Of a stretch of DNA of 64,000 nt, positions 1-12,528 are shown one piece after another. Numbering within the stretch: the first letter of the stretch is position 1; the number at the start of each line of letters is the position of its first letter. Origin of the DNA: Anagrus nilaparvatae (taxonomy: Eukaryota; Arthropoda; Insecta; Hymenoptera; Mymaridae); contig JAKSXM010000231.1 in the NCBI GenBank assembly GCA_022575985.1, positions 28,372,501-28,436,500 on the forward strand, in the 5' to 3' direction. The notes under the pieces are model-generated. The model searched no databases. It was given only the letters and a program-made list of their open reading frames with translations, and was not told the DNA's origin. The position numbers and the translations under genes were made by a program.

Positions 1-1085
1 GAATTGGTTAAAATTGTTATAAACCAATTTTACTAATAATGAGAGAATATTCTACGTAGAGAAAAACTTAAACAAATACGGCCCTTCAGGCCAGCGTAAT
101 TAAAAAACAAGATATAAATAAATTAAATAAGTATTAAAATTATTGTATATTTAGAAAAGGTGGATCCACTTTCATTAAACCATTTGAATAGGTTAAAATT
201 TTTATAAAACAAGTTTACTTATAATGAAAAAATATGTAAAATAGAGAAAAACCTTAACAAATACAGTCCAAAAGGCCTGAGAAATAAAAAAACAAGATAT
301 AAAAATTTAAATAGGTGTCAAAAATATTGTATTTTTAGAATCTTTGGATCTACTTGCATGAAACCATTTGAATTGGTTAAAATTTTTATAAACCAAATTT
401 ACTAATAATAAGAGAATATTCTACGTAGAGGAAAACTAAAACAAATACGGCCCACCAGGCCAGCGTAATTAAAAAACAAGATATAAATAATTTAAATAAG
501 TATTAAAATTATTGTATATTTAGAAAAGGTGGATCCACTTTCATGAAACCATTTGAATTGGTTAAAATTCTTATAAACCAAGTTTACTTAGAATAGAAAA
601 ATATATAAAATAGAGAAAAACTTAAACTAATACAGTCCAAAAGGCCTGAGAAATAAAAAAACATAATATAAAAAATTTAAATAGGTATCAAAATTATTGT
701 ATTTTTATAAACGTTGGATCCACTTGCATGAAACCATTTGAATAGGTTAAAATTTTTATAAAACAAGTTTACTTATAATGAAAAAATATGTAAAATAGAG
801 AAAAACCTAAACAAATACAGTCAAAAAGGCCTGAGAAATAAAAAAACAAGATATAAAAAATTTAATTAGGTATCAAAATTATTGTATTTTTATAAACGTT
901 GGATCTACTTGCATAAAACCATTTGAATTGGTTAAAATTGTTATAAACCAATTTTACTAATAATAAGAGAATATTCTACGTAGAGGAAAACTAAAACAAA
1001 TACGGCCCTTCAGGCCAGCGTAATTAAAAAAGAAGATATAAATAAATTAAAAAAGTATTAAAATTATTGTATATTTAGAAAAGGT

Positions 1086-1269
1086 GGATCCACTTTCATT
1101 AAACCATTTGAATAGGTTAAAATTTTTATAAAACAAGTTTACTTATAATGAAAAAATATGTAAAATAGAGAAAAACCTTAACAAATACAGTCCAAAAGGC
1201 CTGAGAAATAAAAAAACAAGATATAAAAATTTAAATAGGTATCAAAAATATTGTATTTTTAGAATCTTT
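1086..1269. repeat. Representative M1 monomer (184 bp)
   Basis: M1 is one half of the basic 369 bp dimer. It opens GGATCCACTTTCAT, followed by AAACCATTTGAATAGG, so the second half of the AACCA/TGGTT dyad is broken. The middle reads CAGTCCAAAAGGCCTGAG, with a StuI-type AGGCCT, and the end reads TTTTTAGAATCTTT. It contains no CpG, and I count about 39 G+C in 184 bases. Recurrent variants used as markers elsewhere include CATTAAA versus CATGAAA near base 13, AGCCTGAG versus GGCCTGAG, TTGTTTTTTTAG versus TTGTATTTTTAG, a one-base-shorter ATGAAAAGTATG form, and ATATAAATAGG versus TTTAAATAGG. Confidence 0.95.
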
Positions 1270-1454
1270 GGATCTACTTGCTTGAAACCATTTGAATTGG
1301 TTAAAATTTTTATAAACCAAGTTTACTAATAATAAGAGAATATTCTATGTAGAGGAAAACTAATACAAATACGGCCCAACAGGCCAGCGTAATTAAAAAA
1401 CAAGATATAAATAAATTAAATAAGTATTAAAATTATTGTATATTTAGAAAAGGT
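1270..1454. repeat. Representative M2 monomer (185 bp)
   Basis: M2 is the partner of M1 in the 369 bp dimer. It opens GGATCTACTTGC and carries AACCA, then TGGTT, then AACCAA, giving alternative small hairpins or cruciforms. A CTACGTAG palindrome follows in most copies; here it is the CTATGTAG variant. Then comes a GC-rich core, ACGGCCC..AGGCCAGCG, and the end reads TATATTTAGAAAAGGT. Up to three CpGs occur, and I count about 47 G+C in 185 bases of a typical copy. The core has three common middles: CCCTTCAGG, CCCACCAGG and CCCAACAGG. These, with CTACGTAG/CTATGTAG/CTACCTAG and GCATG/GCTTG, distinguish M2 subtypes. Confidence 0.95.
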
Positions 1455-4248
1455 GGATCCACTTTCATGAAACCATTTGAATAGGTTAAAATTTTTATAA
1501 AACAAGTTTACTTATAATGAAAAAATATGTAAAATAGAGAAAAACCTTAACAAATACAGTCCAAAAAGCCTGAGAAATAAAAAAAAAAGATATAAAAATT
1601 TAAATAGGTATCAAAAATATTGTATTTTTAGAATCTTTGGATCTACTTGCTTGAAACCATTTGAATTGGTTAAAATTTTTATAAACCAAGTTTACTAATA
1701 ATAAGAGAATATTCTATGTAGAGGAAAACTAATACAAATACGGCCCAACAGGCCAGCGTAATTAAAAAACAAGATATAAATAAATTAAATAAGTATTAAA
1801 ATTATTGTATATTTAGAAAAGGTGGATCCACTTTCATGAAACCATTTGAATTGGTTAAAATTCTTATAAACCAAGTTTACTTAGAATAGAAAAATATATA
1901 AAATAGAGAAAAACTTAAACAAATACAGTCCAAAAGCCCTGAGAAATAAAAAAACATAATATAAAAAATTTAAATAGGTATCAAAATTATTGTATTTTTA
2001 TAAACGTTTGATCCACTTGCATGAAACCATTTGAATAGGTTAAAATTTTTATAAAACAAGTTTACTTATAATGAAAAAATATGTAAAATAGAGAAAAACC
2101 TAAACAAATACAGTCAAAAAGGCCTGAGAAATAAAAAAACAAGATATAAAAAATTTAATTAGGTATCAAAATTATTGTATTTTTAGAAACGTTGGATCTA
2201 CTTGCATAAAACCATTTGAATTGGTTAAAATTTTTATAAACCAATTTTACTAATAATGAGAGAATATTCTACGTAGAGAAAAACTTAAACAAATACGGCC
2301 CTTCAGGCCAGCGTAATTAAAAAACAAGATATAAATAAATTAAATAAGTATTAAAATTATTGTATATTTAGAAAAGGTGGATCCACTTTTATGAAACCAT
2401 TTGAATAGGTTAAAATTTTTATAAAACAAGTTTACTTATAATGAAAAGTATGTAAAATAGAGAAAAACCTTAACAAATACAGTCCAAAAGGCCTGAGAAA
2501 TAAAAAAACAAGATATAAAAATTTAAATAGGTATCAAAAATATTGTATTTTTAGAATCTTTGGATCTACTTGCATGAAACCATTTGAATTGGTTAAAATT
2601 TTTATAAACCAAATTTACTAATAATAAGAGAATATTTTACGTAGAGGAAAACTAAAACAAATACGGCCCTTCAGGCCAGCGTAATTAAAAAACAAGATAT
2701 AAATAAATTAAATAAGTATTAAAATTATTGTATATTTAGAAAAGGTGGATCCACTTTCATGAAACCATTTGAATAGGTTAAAATTTTTATAAAACAAGTT
2801 TACTTATAATGAAAAAATATGTAAAATAGAGAAAAACCTTAACAAATACAGTCCAAAAGGCCTGAGAAATAAAAAAACAAGATATAAAAATTTAAATAGG
2901 TATCAAAAATATTGTTTTTTTAGAATCTTTGGATCTACTTGCATGAAACCATTTGAATTGGTTAAAATTTTTATAAACCAAATTTACTAATAATAAGAGA
3001 ATATTCTACGTAGAGGAAAACTAAAACAAATACGGCCCACCAGGCCAGCGTAATTAAAAAACAAGATATAAATAAATTAAATAAGTATTAAAATTATTGT
3101 ATATTTAGAAAAGGTGGATCCACTTTCATGAAACCATTTGAATAGGTTAAAATTTTTATAAAACAAGTTTACTTATAATGAAAAAATATGTAAAATAGAG
3201 AAAAACCTTAACAAATACAGTCCAAAAAGCCTGAGAAATAAAAAAACAAGATATAAAAATTTAAATAGGTGTCAAAAATATTGTATTTTTAGAATCTTTG
3301 GATCTACTTGCATGAAACCATTTGAATTGGTTAAAATTTTTATAAACCAAGTTTACTAATAATAAGAGAATATTCTACGTAGAGGAAAACTAAAACAAAT
3401 ACGGCCCTTCAGGCCAGCGTAATTAAAAAACAAGATATAAATAAATTAAAAAAGTATTAAAATTATTGTATATTTAGAAAAGGTGGATCCACTTTCATTA
3501 AACCATTTGAATAGGTTAAAATTTTTATAAAACAAGTTTACTTATAATGAAAAAATATGTAAAATAGAGAAAAACCTTAACAAATACAGTCCAAAAAGCC
3601 TGAGAAATAAAAAAACAAGATATAAAAATTTAAATAGGTATCAAAAATATTGTATTTTTAGAATCTTTGGATCTACTTGCATGAAACCATTTGAATTGGT
3701 TAAAATTTTTATAAACCAAATTTACTAATAATAAGAGAATATTCTACGTAGAGGAAAACTAAAACAAATACGGCCCACCAGGCCAGCGTAATTAAAAAAC
3801 AAGATATAAATAATTTAAATAAGTATTAAAATTATTGTATATTTAGAAAAGGTGGATCCACTTTCATGAAACCATTTGAATTGGTTAAAATTCTTATAAA
3901 CCAAGTTTACTTAGAATAGAAAAATATATAAAATAGAGAAAAACTTAAACTAATACAGTCCAAAAGGCCTGAGAAATAAAAAAACATAATATAAAAAATT
4001 TAAATAGGTATCTAAATTATTGTATTTTTATAAACGTTGGATCCACTTGCATGAAACCATTTGAATAGGTTAAAATTTTTATAAAACAAGTTTACTTATA
4101 ATGAAAAAATATGTAAAATAGAGAAAAACCTAAACAAATACAGTCAAAAAGGCCTGAGAAATAAAAAAACAAGATATAAAAAATTTAATTAGGTATCAAA
4201 ATTATTGTATTTTTATAAACGTTGGATCTACTTGCATAAAACCATTTG

Positions 4249-4276
4249 AATTGGTTAAAATTGTTATAAACCAATT
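4249..4276. other. Perfect 8-bp dyad in D3 (AATTGGTT / AACCAATT)
   Basis: AATTGGTT at 4249-4256 and AACCAATT at 4269-4276 are exact inverted repeats around a 12-base AT-only spacer, so a hairpin or cruciform is possible. The same dyad is in most D3 monomers (for example 926-953) and in the EcoRI-type M2 monomers. Ordinary M2 and D1 keep a 6-bp version (TTGGTT/AACCAA). M1 and D2 (AATAGGTT with AAAACAAG) have lost it. Another arm, AACCA, lies 7 bases upstream of TGGTT. Whether this binds a protein or extrudes in vivo cannot be told from sequence. Confidence 0.8.
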
Positions 4277-4297
4277 TTACTAATAATGAGAGAATAT

Positions 4298-4343
4298 TCT
4301 ACGTAGAGAAAAACTTATACAAATACGGCCCTTCAGGCCAGCG
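4298..4343. other. CpG-bearing palindrome and GC core of an M2-type monomer
   Basis: TCTACGTAGA (4298-4307) is a perfect 10-bp palindrome. About 20 bases later comes the GC-rich core with ACGGCCC, AGGCC and AGCG; its two GGCC words can form a short stem. These hold the three CpGs typical of M2 and D3. M1 has none, so CpGs recur mostly every 369 bp. This is the only G+C-rich stretch in an otherwise AT-rich unit and the most likely place for a sequence-specific binding site, but it does not match the CENP-B box consensus. Confidence 0.72.
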
Positions 4344-7300
4344 TAATTAAAAAACAAGATATAAATAAATTAAATAAGTATTAAAATTATTGTATATTTA
4401 GAAAAGGTGGATCCACTTTTATGAAACCATTTGAATAGGTTAAAATTTTTATAAAACAAGTTTACTTATAATAAAAAATATGTAAAATAGAGAAAAACCT
4501 TAACAAATACAGTCCAAAAGGCCTGAAAAATAAAAAAACAAGATATAAAAATTTAAATAGGTATCAAAAATATTGTATTTTTAGAATTTTTGGATCTACT
4601 TGCATGAAACCATTTGAATTGGTTAAAATTTTTATAAACCAAGTTTACTAATAATAAGAGAATATTCTACCTAGAGGAAAACTAAAACAAATACGGCCCT
4701 TCAGGCCAGCGTAATTAAAAAACAAGATATAAATAAATTAAAAAAGTATTAAAATTATTGTATATTTAGAAAAGGTGGATCCACTTTCATTAAACCATTT
4801 GAATAGGTTAAAATTTTTATAAAACAAGTTTACTTATAATGAAAAAATATGTAAAATAGAGAAAAACCTTAACAAATACAGTCCAAAAGGCCTGAGAAAT
4901 AAAAAAACAAGATATAAAAATTTAAATAGGTATCAAAAATATTGTATTTTTAGAATCTTTGGATCTACTTGCATGAAACCATTTGAATTTGTTAAAATTT
5001 TTATAAAACAAGTTTACTAATAATAAGAGAATATTCTACGTAGAGGAAAACTAAAACAAATACGGCCCTTCAGGCCAGCGTAATTAAAAAAGAAGATATA
5101 AATAAATTAAAAAAGTATTAAAATTATTGTATATTTAGAAAAGGTGGATCCACTTTCATTAAACCATTTGAATAGGTTAAAATTTTTATAAAACAAGTTT
5201 ACTTATAATGAAAAAATATGTAAAATAGAGAAAAACCTTAACAAATACAGTCCAAAAGGCCTGAGAAATAAAAAAACAAGATATAAAAATTTAAATAGGT
5301 ATCAAAAATATTGTATTTTTAGAATCTTTGGATCTACTTGCTTGAAACCATTTGAATTGGTTAAAATTTTTATAAACCAAGTTTACTAATAATAAGAGAA
5401 TATTCTATGTAGAGGAAAACTAATACAAATACGGCCCAACAGGCCAGCGTAATTAAAAAACAAGATATAAATAAATTAAATAAGTATTAAAATTATTGTA
5501 TATTTAGAAAAGGTGGATCCACTTTCATGAAACCATTTGAATAGGTTAAAATTTTTATAAAACAAGTTTACTTATAATGAAAAAATATGTAAAATAGAGA
5601 AAAACCTTAACAAATACAGTCCAAAAAGCCTGAGAAATAAAAAAAAAAGATATAAAAATTTAAATAGGTATCAAAAATATTGTATTTTTAGAATCTTTGG
5701 ATCTACTTGCTTGAAACCATTTGAATTGGTTAAAATTTTTATAAACCAAGTTTACTAATAATAAGAGAATATTCTATGTAGAGGAAAACTAATACAACTA
5801 CGGCCCAACAGGCCAGCGTAATTAAAAAACAAGATATAAATAAATTAAATAAGTATTAAAATTATTGTATATTTAGAAAAGGTGGATCCACTTTCATGAA
5901 ACCATTTGAATTGGTTAAAATTCTTATAAACCAAGTTTACTTAGAATAGAAAAATATATAAAATAGAGAAAAACTTAAACAAATACAGTCCAAAAGGCCT
6001 GAGAAATAAAAAAACATAATATAAAAAATTTAAATAGGTATCAAAATTATTGTATTTTTATAAACGTTGGATCCACTTGCATGAAACCATTTGAATAGGT
6101 TAAAATTTTTATAAAACAAGTTTACTTATAATGAAAAAATATGTAAAATAGAGAAAAACCTAAACAAATACAGTCAAAAAGGCCTGAGAAATAAAAAAAC
6201 AAGATATAAAAAATTTAATTAGGTATCAAAATTATTGTATTTTTATAAACGTTGGATCTACTTGTATAAAACCATTTGAATTGTTTAAAATTGTTATAAA
6301 CCAATTTTACTAATAATGAGAGAATATTCTACGTAGAGAAAAACTTAAACAAATACGGCCCTTCAGGCCAGCGTAATTAAAAAACAAGATATAAATAAAT
6401 TAAATAAGTATTAAAATTATTGTATATTTAGAAAAGGTGGATCCACTTTTATGAAACCATTTGAATAGGTTAAAATTTTTATAAAACAAGTTTACTTATA
6501 ATAAAAAATATGTAAAATAGAGAAAAACCTTAACAAATACAGTCCAAAAGGCCTGAAAAATAAAAAAACAAGATATAAAAATTTAAATAGGTATCAAAGA
6601 TATTGTATTTTTAGAATCTTTGGATCTACTTGCATGAAACCATATGAATTGGTTAAAATTTTTATAAACCAAGTTTACTAATAATAAGAGAATATTCTAC
6701 CTAGAGGAAAACTAAAACAAATACGGCCCTTCAGGCCAGCGTAATTAAAAAACAAGATATAAATAAATTAAAAAAGTATTAAAATTATTGTATATTTAGA
6801 AAAGGTGGATCCACTTTCATTAAACCATTTGAGTAGGTTAAAATTTTTATAAAACAAGTTTACTTATAATGAAAAAATATGTAAAATAGAGAAAAACATT
6901 AACAAATACAGTCCAAAAAGCCTGAGAAATAAAAAAAAAAGATATAAAAATTTAAATAGGTATCAAAAATATTGTATTTTTAGAATCTTTGGATCTACTT
7001 GCATGAAACCATTTGAATTGGTTAAAATTTTTATAAACCAAGTTTACTAATAATAAGAGAATATTCTACGTAGAGGAAAACTAAAACAAATACGGCCCTT
7101 CAGGCCAGCGTAATTAAAAAACAAGATATAAATAAATTAAAAAAGTATTAAAATTATTGTATATTTAGAAAAGGTGGATCCACTTTCATTAAACCATTTG
7201 AATAGGTTAAAATTTTTATAAAACAAGTTTACTTATAATGAAAAAATATGTAAAATAGAGAAAAACCTTAACAAATACAGTCCAAAAGGCCTGAGAAATA

Positions 7301-10300
7301 AAAAAACAAGATATAAAAATTTAAATAGGTATCAAAAATATTGTTTTTTTAGAATCTTTGGATCTACTTGCATGAAACCATTTGAATTGGTTAAAATTTT
7401 TATAAACCAAATTTACTAATAATAAGAGAATATTCTACGTAGAGGAAAACTAAAACAAATACGGCCCACCAGGCCAGCGTAATTAAAAAACAAGATATAA
7501 ATAAATTAAATAAGTATTAAAATTATTGTATATTTAGAAAAGGTGGATCCACTTTCATGAAACCATTTGAATTGGTTAAAATTCTTATAAACCAAGTTTA
7601 CTTAGAATAGAAAAATATATAAAATAGAGAAAAACTTAAACAAATACAGTCCAAAAGGCCTGAGAAATAAAAAAACATAATATAAAAAATTTAAATAGGT
7701 ATCAAAATTATTGTATTTTTATAAACGTTGGATCCACTTGCATGAAACCATTTGAATAGGTTAAAATTTTTATAAAACAAGTTTACTTATAATGAAAAAA
7801 TATGTAAAATAGAGAAAAACCTAAACAAATACAGTCAAAAAGGCCTGAGAAATAAAAAAACAAGATATAAAAAATTTAATTAGGTATCAAAATTATTGTA
7901 TTTTTATAAACGTTGGATCTACTTGCATAAAACCATTTGAATTGGTTAAAATTGTTATAAACCAATTTTACTAATAATGAGAGAATATTCTACGTAGAGA
8001 AAAACTTAAACAAATACGGCCCTTCAGGCCAGCGTAATTAAAAAACAAGATATAAATAAATTAAATAAGTATTAAAATTATTGTATATTTAGAAAAGGTG
8101 GATCCACTTTTATGAAACCATTTGAATAGGTTAAAATTTTTATAAAACAAGTTTACTTATAATGAAAAGTATGTAAAATAGAGAAAAACCTTAACAAATA
8201 CAGTCCAAAAGGCCTGAGAAATAAAAAAACAAGATATAAAAATTTAAATAGGTATCAAAAATATTGTATTTTTAGAATCTTTGGATCTACTTGCATGAAA
8301 CCATTTGAATTGGTTAAAATTTTTATAAACCAAATTTACAAATAATAAGAGAATATTTTACGTAGAGGAAAACTAAAACAAATACGGCCCTTCAGGCCAG
8401 CGTAATTAAAAAACAAGATATGAATAAATTAAATAAGTATTAAAATTATTGTATATTTAGAAAAGGTGGATCCACTTTCATGAAACCATTTGAATAGGTT
8501 AAAATTTTTATAAAACAAGTTTACTTATAATGAAAAAATATGTAAAATAGAGAAAAACCTTAACAAATACAGTCCAAAAGGCCTGAGAAATAAAAAAACA
8601 AGATATAAAAATTTAAATAGGTATCAAAAATATTGTTTTTTTAGAATCTTTGGATCTACTTGCATGAAACCATTTGAATTGGTTAAAATTTTTATAAACC
8701 AAATTTACTAATAATAAGAGAATATTCTACGTAGAGGAAAACTAAAACAAATACGGCCCACCAGGCCAGCGTAATTAAAAAACAAGATATAAATAAATTA
8801 AATAAGTATTAAAATTATTGTATATTTAGAAAAGGTGGATCCACTTTCATGAAACCATTTGAATAGGTTAAAATTTTTATAAAACAAGTTTACTTATAAT
8901 GAAAAAATATGTAAAATAGAGAAAAACCTTAACAAATACAGTCCAAAAAGCCTGAGAAATAAAAAAACAAGATATAAAAATTTAAATAGGTGTCAAAAAT
9001 ATTGTATTTTTAGAATCTTTGGATCTACTTGCATGAAACCATTTGAATTGGTTAAAATTTTTATAAACCAAGTTTACTAATAATAAGAGAATATTCTACG
9101 TAGAGGAAAACTAAAACAAATACGGCCCTTCAGGCCAGCGTAATTAAAAAACAAGATATAAATAAATTAAAAAAGTATTAAAATTATTGTATATTTAGAA
9201 AAGGTGGATCCACTTTCATTAAACCATTTGAATAGGTTAAAATTTTTATAAAACAAGTTTACTTATAATGAAAAAATATGTAAAATAGAGAAAAACCTTA
9301 ACAAATACAGTCCAAAAAGCCTGAGAAATAAAAAAACAAGATATAAAAATTTAAATAGGTATCAAAAATATTGTATTTTTAGAATCTTTGGATCTACTTG
9401 CATGAAACCATTTGAATTTGTTAAAATTTTTATAAACCAAGTTTACTAATAATAAGAGAATATTCTACGTAGAGGAAAACTAAAACAAATACGGCCCTTC
9501 AGGCCAGCGTAATTAAAAAACAAGATATAAATAAATTAAAAAAGTATTAAAATTATTGTATATTTAGAAAAGGTGGATCCACTTTCATGAAACCATTTGA
9601 ATAGGTTAAAATTTTTATAAAACAAGTTTACTTATAATGAAAAAATATGTAAAATAGAGAAAAACCTTAACAAATACAGTCCAAAAGGCCTGAGAAATAA
9701 AAAAACAAGATATAAAAATATAAATAGGTATCAAAAATATTGTATTCTTAGAATCTTTGGATCTACTTGCTTGAAACCATTTGAATTGGTTAAAATTTTT
9801 ATAAACCAAGTTTACTAATAATAAGAGAATATTCTATGTAGAGGAAAAGTAAAACAAATACGGCCCACCAGGCCAGCGTAATTAAAAAACAAGATATAAA
9901 TAATTTAAATAAGTATTAAAATTATTGTATATTTAGAAAAGGTGGATCCACTTTCATGAAACCATTTGAATAGGTTAAAATTTTTATAAAACAAGTTTAC
10001 TTATAATGAAAAAATATGTAAAATAGAGAAAAACCTTAACAAATACAGTCCAAAAGGCCTGAGAAATAAAAAAACAAGATATAAAAATTTAAATAGGTAT
10101 CAAAAATATTGTTTTTTTAGAATCTTTGGATCTACTTGCATGAAACCATTTGAATTGGTTAAAATTTTTATAAACCAAATTTACTAATAATAAGAGAATA
10201 TTCTACGTAGAGGAAAACTAAAACAAATACGGCCCACCAGGCCAGCGTAATTAAAAAACAAGATATAAATAAATTAAATAAGTATTAAAATTATTGTATA

Positions 10301-11050
10301 TTTAGAAAAGGTGGATCCACTTTCATGAAACCATTTGAATAGGTTAAAATTTTTATAAAACAAGTTTACTTATAATGAAAAAATATGTAAAATAGAGAAA
10401 AACCTTAACAAATACAGTCCAAAAAGCCTGAGAAATAAAAAAACAAGATATAAAAATTTAAATAGGTGTCAAAAATATTGTATTTTTAGAATCTTTGGAT
10501 CTACTTGCATGAAACCATTCGAATTGGTTAAAATTTTTATAAACCAAGTTTACTAATAATAAGAGAATATTCTACGTAGAGGAAAACTAAAACAAATACG
10601 GCCCTTCAGGCCAGCGTAATTAAAAAACAAGATATAAATAAATTAAAAAAGTATTAAAATTATTGTATATTTAGAAAAGGTGGATCCACTTTCATTAAAC
10701 CATTTGAATAGGTTAAAATTTTTATATAACAAGTTTACTTATAATGAGAAAATATGTAAAATAGAGAAAAACCTTAACAAATACAGTCCAAAAAGCCTGA
10801 GAAATAAAAAAACAAGATATAAAAATTTAAATAGGTATCAAAAATATTGTATTTTTAGAATCTTTGGATCTACTTGCATGAAACCATTTGAATTTGTTAA
10901 AATTTTTATAAACCAAGTTTACTAATAATAAGAGAATATTCTACGTAGAGGAAAACTAAAACAAATACGGCCCTTCAGGCCAGCGTAATTAAAAAACAAG
11001 ATATAAATAAATTAAAAAAGTATTAAAATTATTGTATATTTAGAAAAGGT

Positions 11051-12528
11051 GGATCCACTTTCATGAAACCATTTGAATAGGTTAAAATTTTTATAAAACA
11101 AGTTTACTTATAATGAAAAAATATGTAAAATAGAGAAAAACCTTAACAAATACAGTCCAAAAGGCCTGAGAAATAAAAAAACAAGATATAAAAATATAAA
11201 TAGGTATCAAAAATATTGTATTCTTAGAATCTTTGGATCTACTTGCTTGAAACCATTTGAATTGGTTAAAATTTTTATAAACCAAGTTTACTAATAATAA
11301 GAGAATATTCTATGTAGAGGAAAAGTAAAACAAATACGGCCCACCAGGCCAGCGTAATTAAAAAACAAGATATAAATAATTTAAATAAGTATTAAAATTA
11401 TTGTATATTTAGAAAAGGTGGATCCACTTTCATGAAACCATTTGAATTGGTTAAAATTCTTATAAACCAAGTTCACTTAGAATAGAAAAATATATAAAAT
11501 AGAGAAAAACTTAAACAAATACAGTCCAAAAGGCCTGAGAAATAAAAAAACAAGATATAAAAAATTTAAATAGGTATCAAAATTATTGTATTTTTATAAA
11601 CGTTGGATCCACTTGCATGAAACCATTTGAATAGGTTAAAATTTTTATAAAACAAGTTTACTTATAATGAAAAAATATGTAAAATAGAGAAAAACCTTAA
11701 CAAATACAGTCCAAAAGGCCTGAGAAATAAAAAAACAAGATATAAAAAATTTAATTAGGTATCAAAATTATTGTATTTTTATAAACGTTGGATCTACTTG
11801 CTTGAAACCATTTGAATTGGTTAAAATTTTTATAAACCAAGTTTACTAATAATAAGAGAATATTCTATGTAGAGGAAAACTAAAACAAATACGGCCCACC
11901 AGGCCAGCGTAATTAAAAAACAAGATATAAATAAATCAAATAAGTTATAAAATTATTGTACATTTAGAAAAGGTGGATCCACTTTCATTAAACCATTTGA
12001 ATTTGTTAAAATTCTTATAAACCAAGTTTACTTATAATAGAAAAATATATAAAATAGAGAAAAACTTAAACAAATACAGTCCAAAAGGCCTGAGAAATAA
12101 AAAAACATAATATAAAAAATTTAAATAGGTATCAAAATTATTGTATTTTTATAAACGTTGGATCCACTTGCATGAAACCATTTGAATAGGTTAAAATTTT
12201 TATAAAACAAGTTTACTTATAATGAAAAAATATGTAAAATAGAGAAAAACCTAAACAAATACAGTCCAAAAAGCCTGAGAAATAAAAAAACAAGATATAA
12301 AAATTTAAATAGGTATCAAAAATATTGTATTTTTAGAATCTTTGGATCTACTTGCATGAAACCATTTGAATTTGTTAAAATTTTTATAAACCAAGTTTAC
12401 TAATAATAAGAGAATATTCTACGTAGAGGAAAACTAAAACAAATACGGCCCTTCAGGCCAGCGTAATTAAAAAACAAGATATAAATAAATTAAAAAAGTA
12501 TTAAAATTATTGTATATTTAGAAAAGGT
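11051..12528. repeat. 8-monomer HOR, first copy (1478 bp)
   Basis: The order is M1 (11051), M2 (11235), D1 (11420), D2 (11605), M2 (11790), D1-variant (11975), D2::M1 hybrid (12160) and M2 (12344). The M2 at 11790 ends with a rare signature, AAATCAAATAAGTTATAAAA plus GTACATTTAG, and the D1-variant has TTTGAATTTGTT. The next copy starts at 12529. The same 8-mer recurs near 16222-19178, 19917-22872 and 60894-63295, making it the most frequently propagated short HOR in the window. Confidence 0.88.
12160..12343. repeat. D2::M1 hybrid monomer
   Basis: It starts as D2 (GGATCCACTTGC, CCTAAAC) but continues with CAGTCCAAAAAGCCTGAG and ends TTTTTAGAATCTTT like M1, with the 184-bp M1 length. The same hybrid is in the 8-mer HOR copies at 17331, 21026 and 62003; a different D2::M1 join, further downstream in the monomer, is at 59786-59970. 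Confidence 0.85.

Larger units (their letters stand above)
3854..4408. repeat. Representative D1-D2-D3 triad (3 x 185 bp)
   Basis: Three diverged monomers interrupt the M1-M2 alternation. D1 (3854-4038) has an M2-like dyad head with ATTCTTATAAACC, then TTAGAATAGAAAAATATAT, and an M1-like tail ending ATAAACGTT. D2 (4039-4223) opens GGATCCACTTGC, is otherwise M1-like, and carries CAGTCAAAAAGG and TTTAATTAGG. D3 (4224-4408) opens GGATCTACTTGCATAAAA and is M2-like, with a perfect 8-bp dyad and ATGAGAG. Because D1 and D2 are both M1-like, each triad adds one odd monomer, so distances between successive D2 starts are odd multiples of the monomer except at hybrid monomers. Confidence 0.93.
1..9430. 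repeat. Satellite block A: mosaic with 11/18/22/31-mer offsets
   Basis: M1-M2 dimers are interrupted by triads whose D1 starts at 531, 1824, 3854, 5884 and 7545. Related segments lie at several offsets. About 162-1080 matches 3485-4400 (3323 bp, 18 monomers). About 955-2440 matches 5015-6500 (4060 bp, 22 monomers), sharing a rare AAGAAGATAT at 1031 and 5091. About 1824-3850 matches 7545-9570 (5721 bp, 31 monomers), sharing ATGAAAAGTATG (2441 and 8162) and AATATTTTACG (2631 and 8352). Triads at 1824, 3854 and 5884 are exactly 2030 bp (11 monomers) apart. No clean tandem HOR survives, so this looks like an older or more scrambled part of the array. Confidence 0.85.

Noticed and set aside
4325..4343. 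Rho-independent-type terminator or hairpin at GGCC..GGCC in the M2 core.
   Set aside because: The stem is only 4 bp and no T-run follows; it is better described as part of the GC core.
9615..9809. A 64-codon minus-strand open frame, repeated nearly identically at about 25 places (for example 11091-11285, 14786-14980, 30114-30308, 62412-62606), with a hydrophobic C-terminal half.
   Set aside because: It starts on TTG and crosses an M2 head and an M1 monomer. It is open only where M1 carries ATATAAATAGG; the usual TTTAAATAGG puts a stop in the frame. Recurrence comes from satellite copying of one substitution, there is no ribosome-binding or promoter context, and the hydrophobicity follows from AT-rich codons.
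10680..10925. An 81-codon plus-strand open frame, also at 15851-16096 and 19546-19791.
   Set aside because: It begins at GTG inside the monomer boundary and is open only because TATATAAC replaces TATAAAAC in that M1, removing a stop. All three lie at the same place in copies of one HOR, so this is a repeat variant and not a gene.
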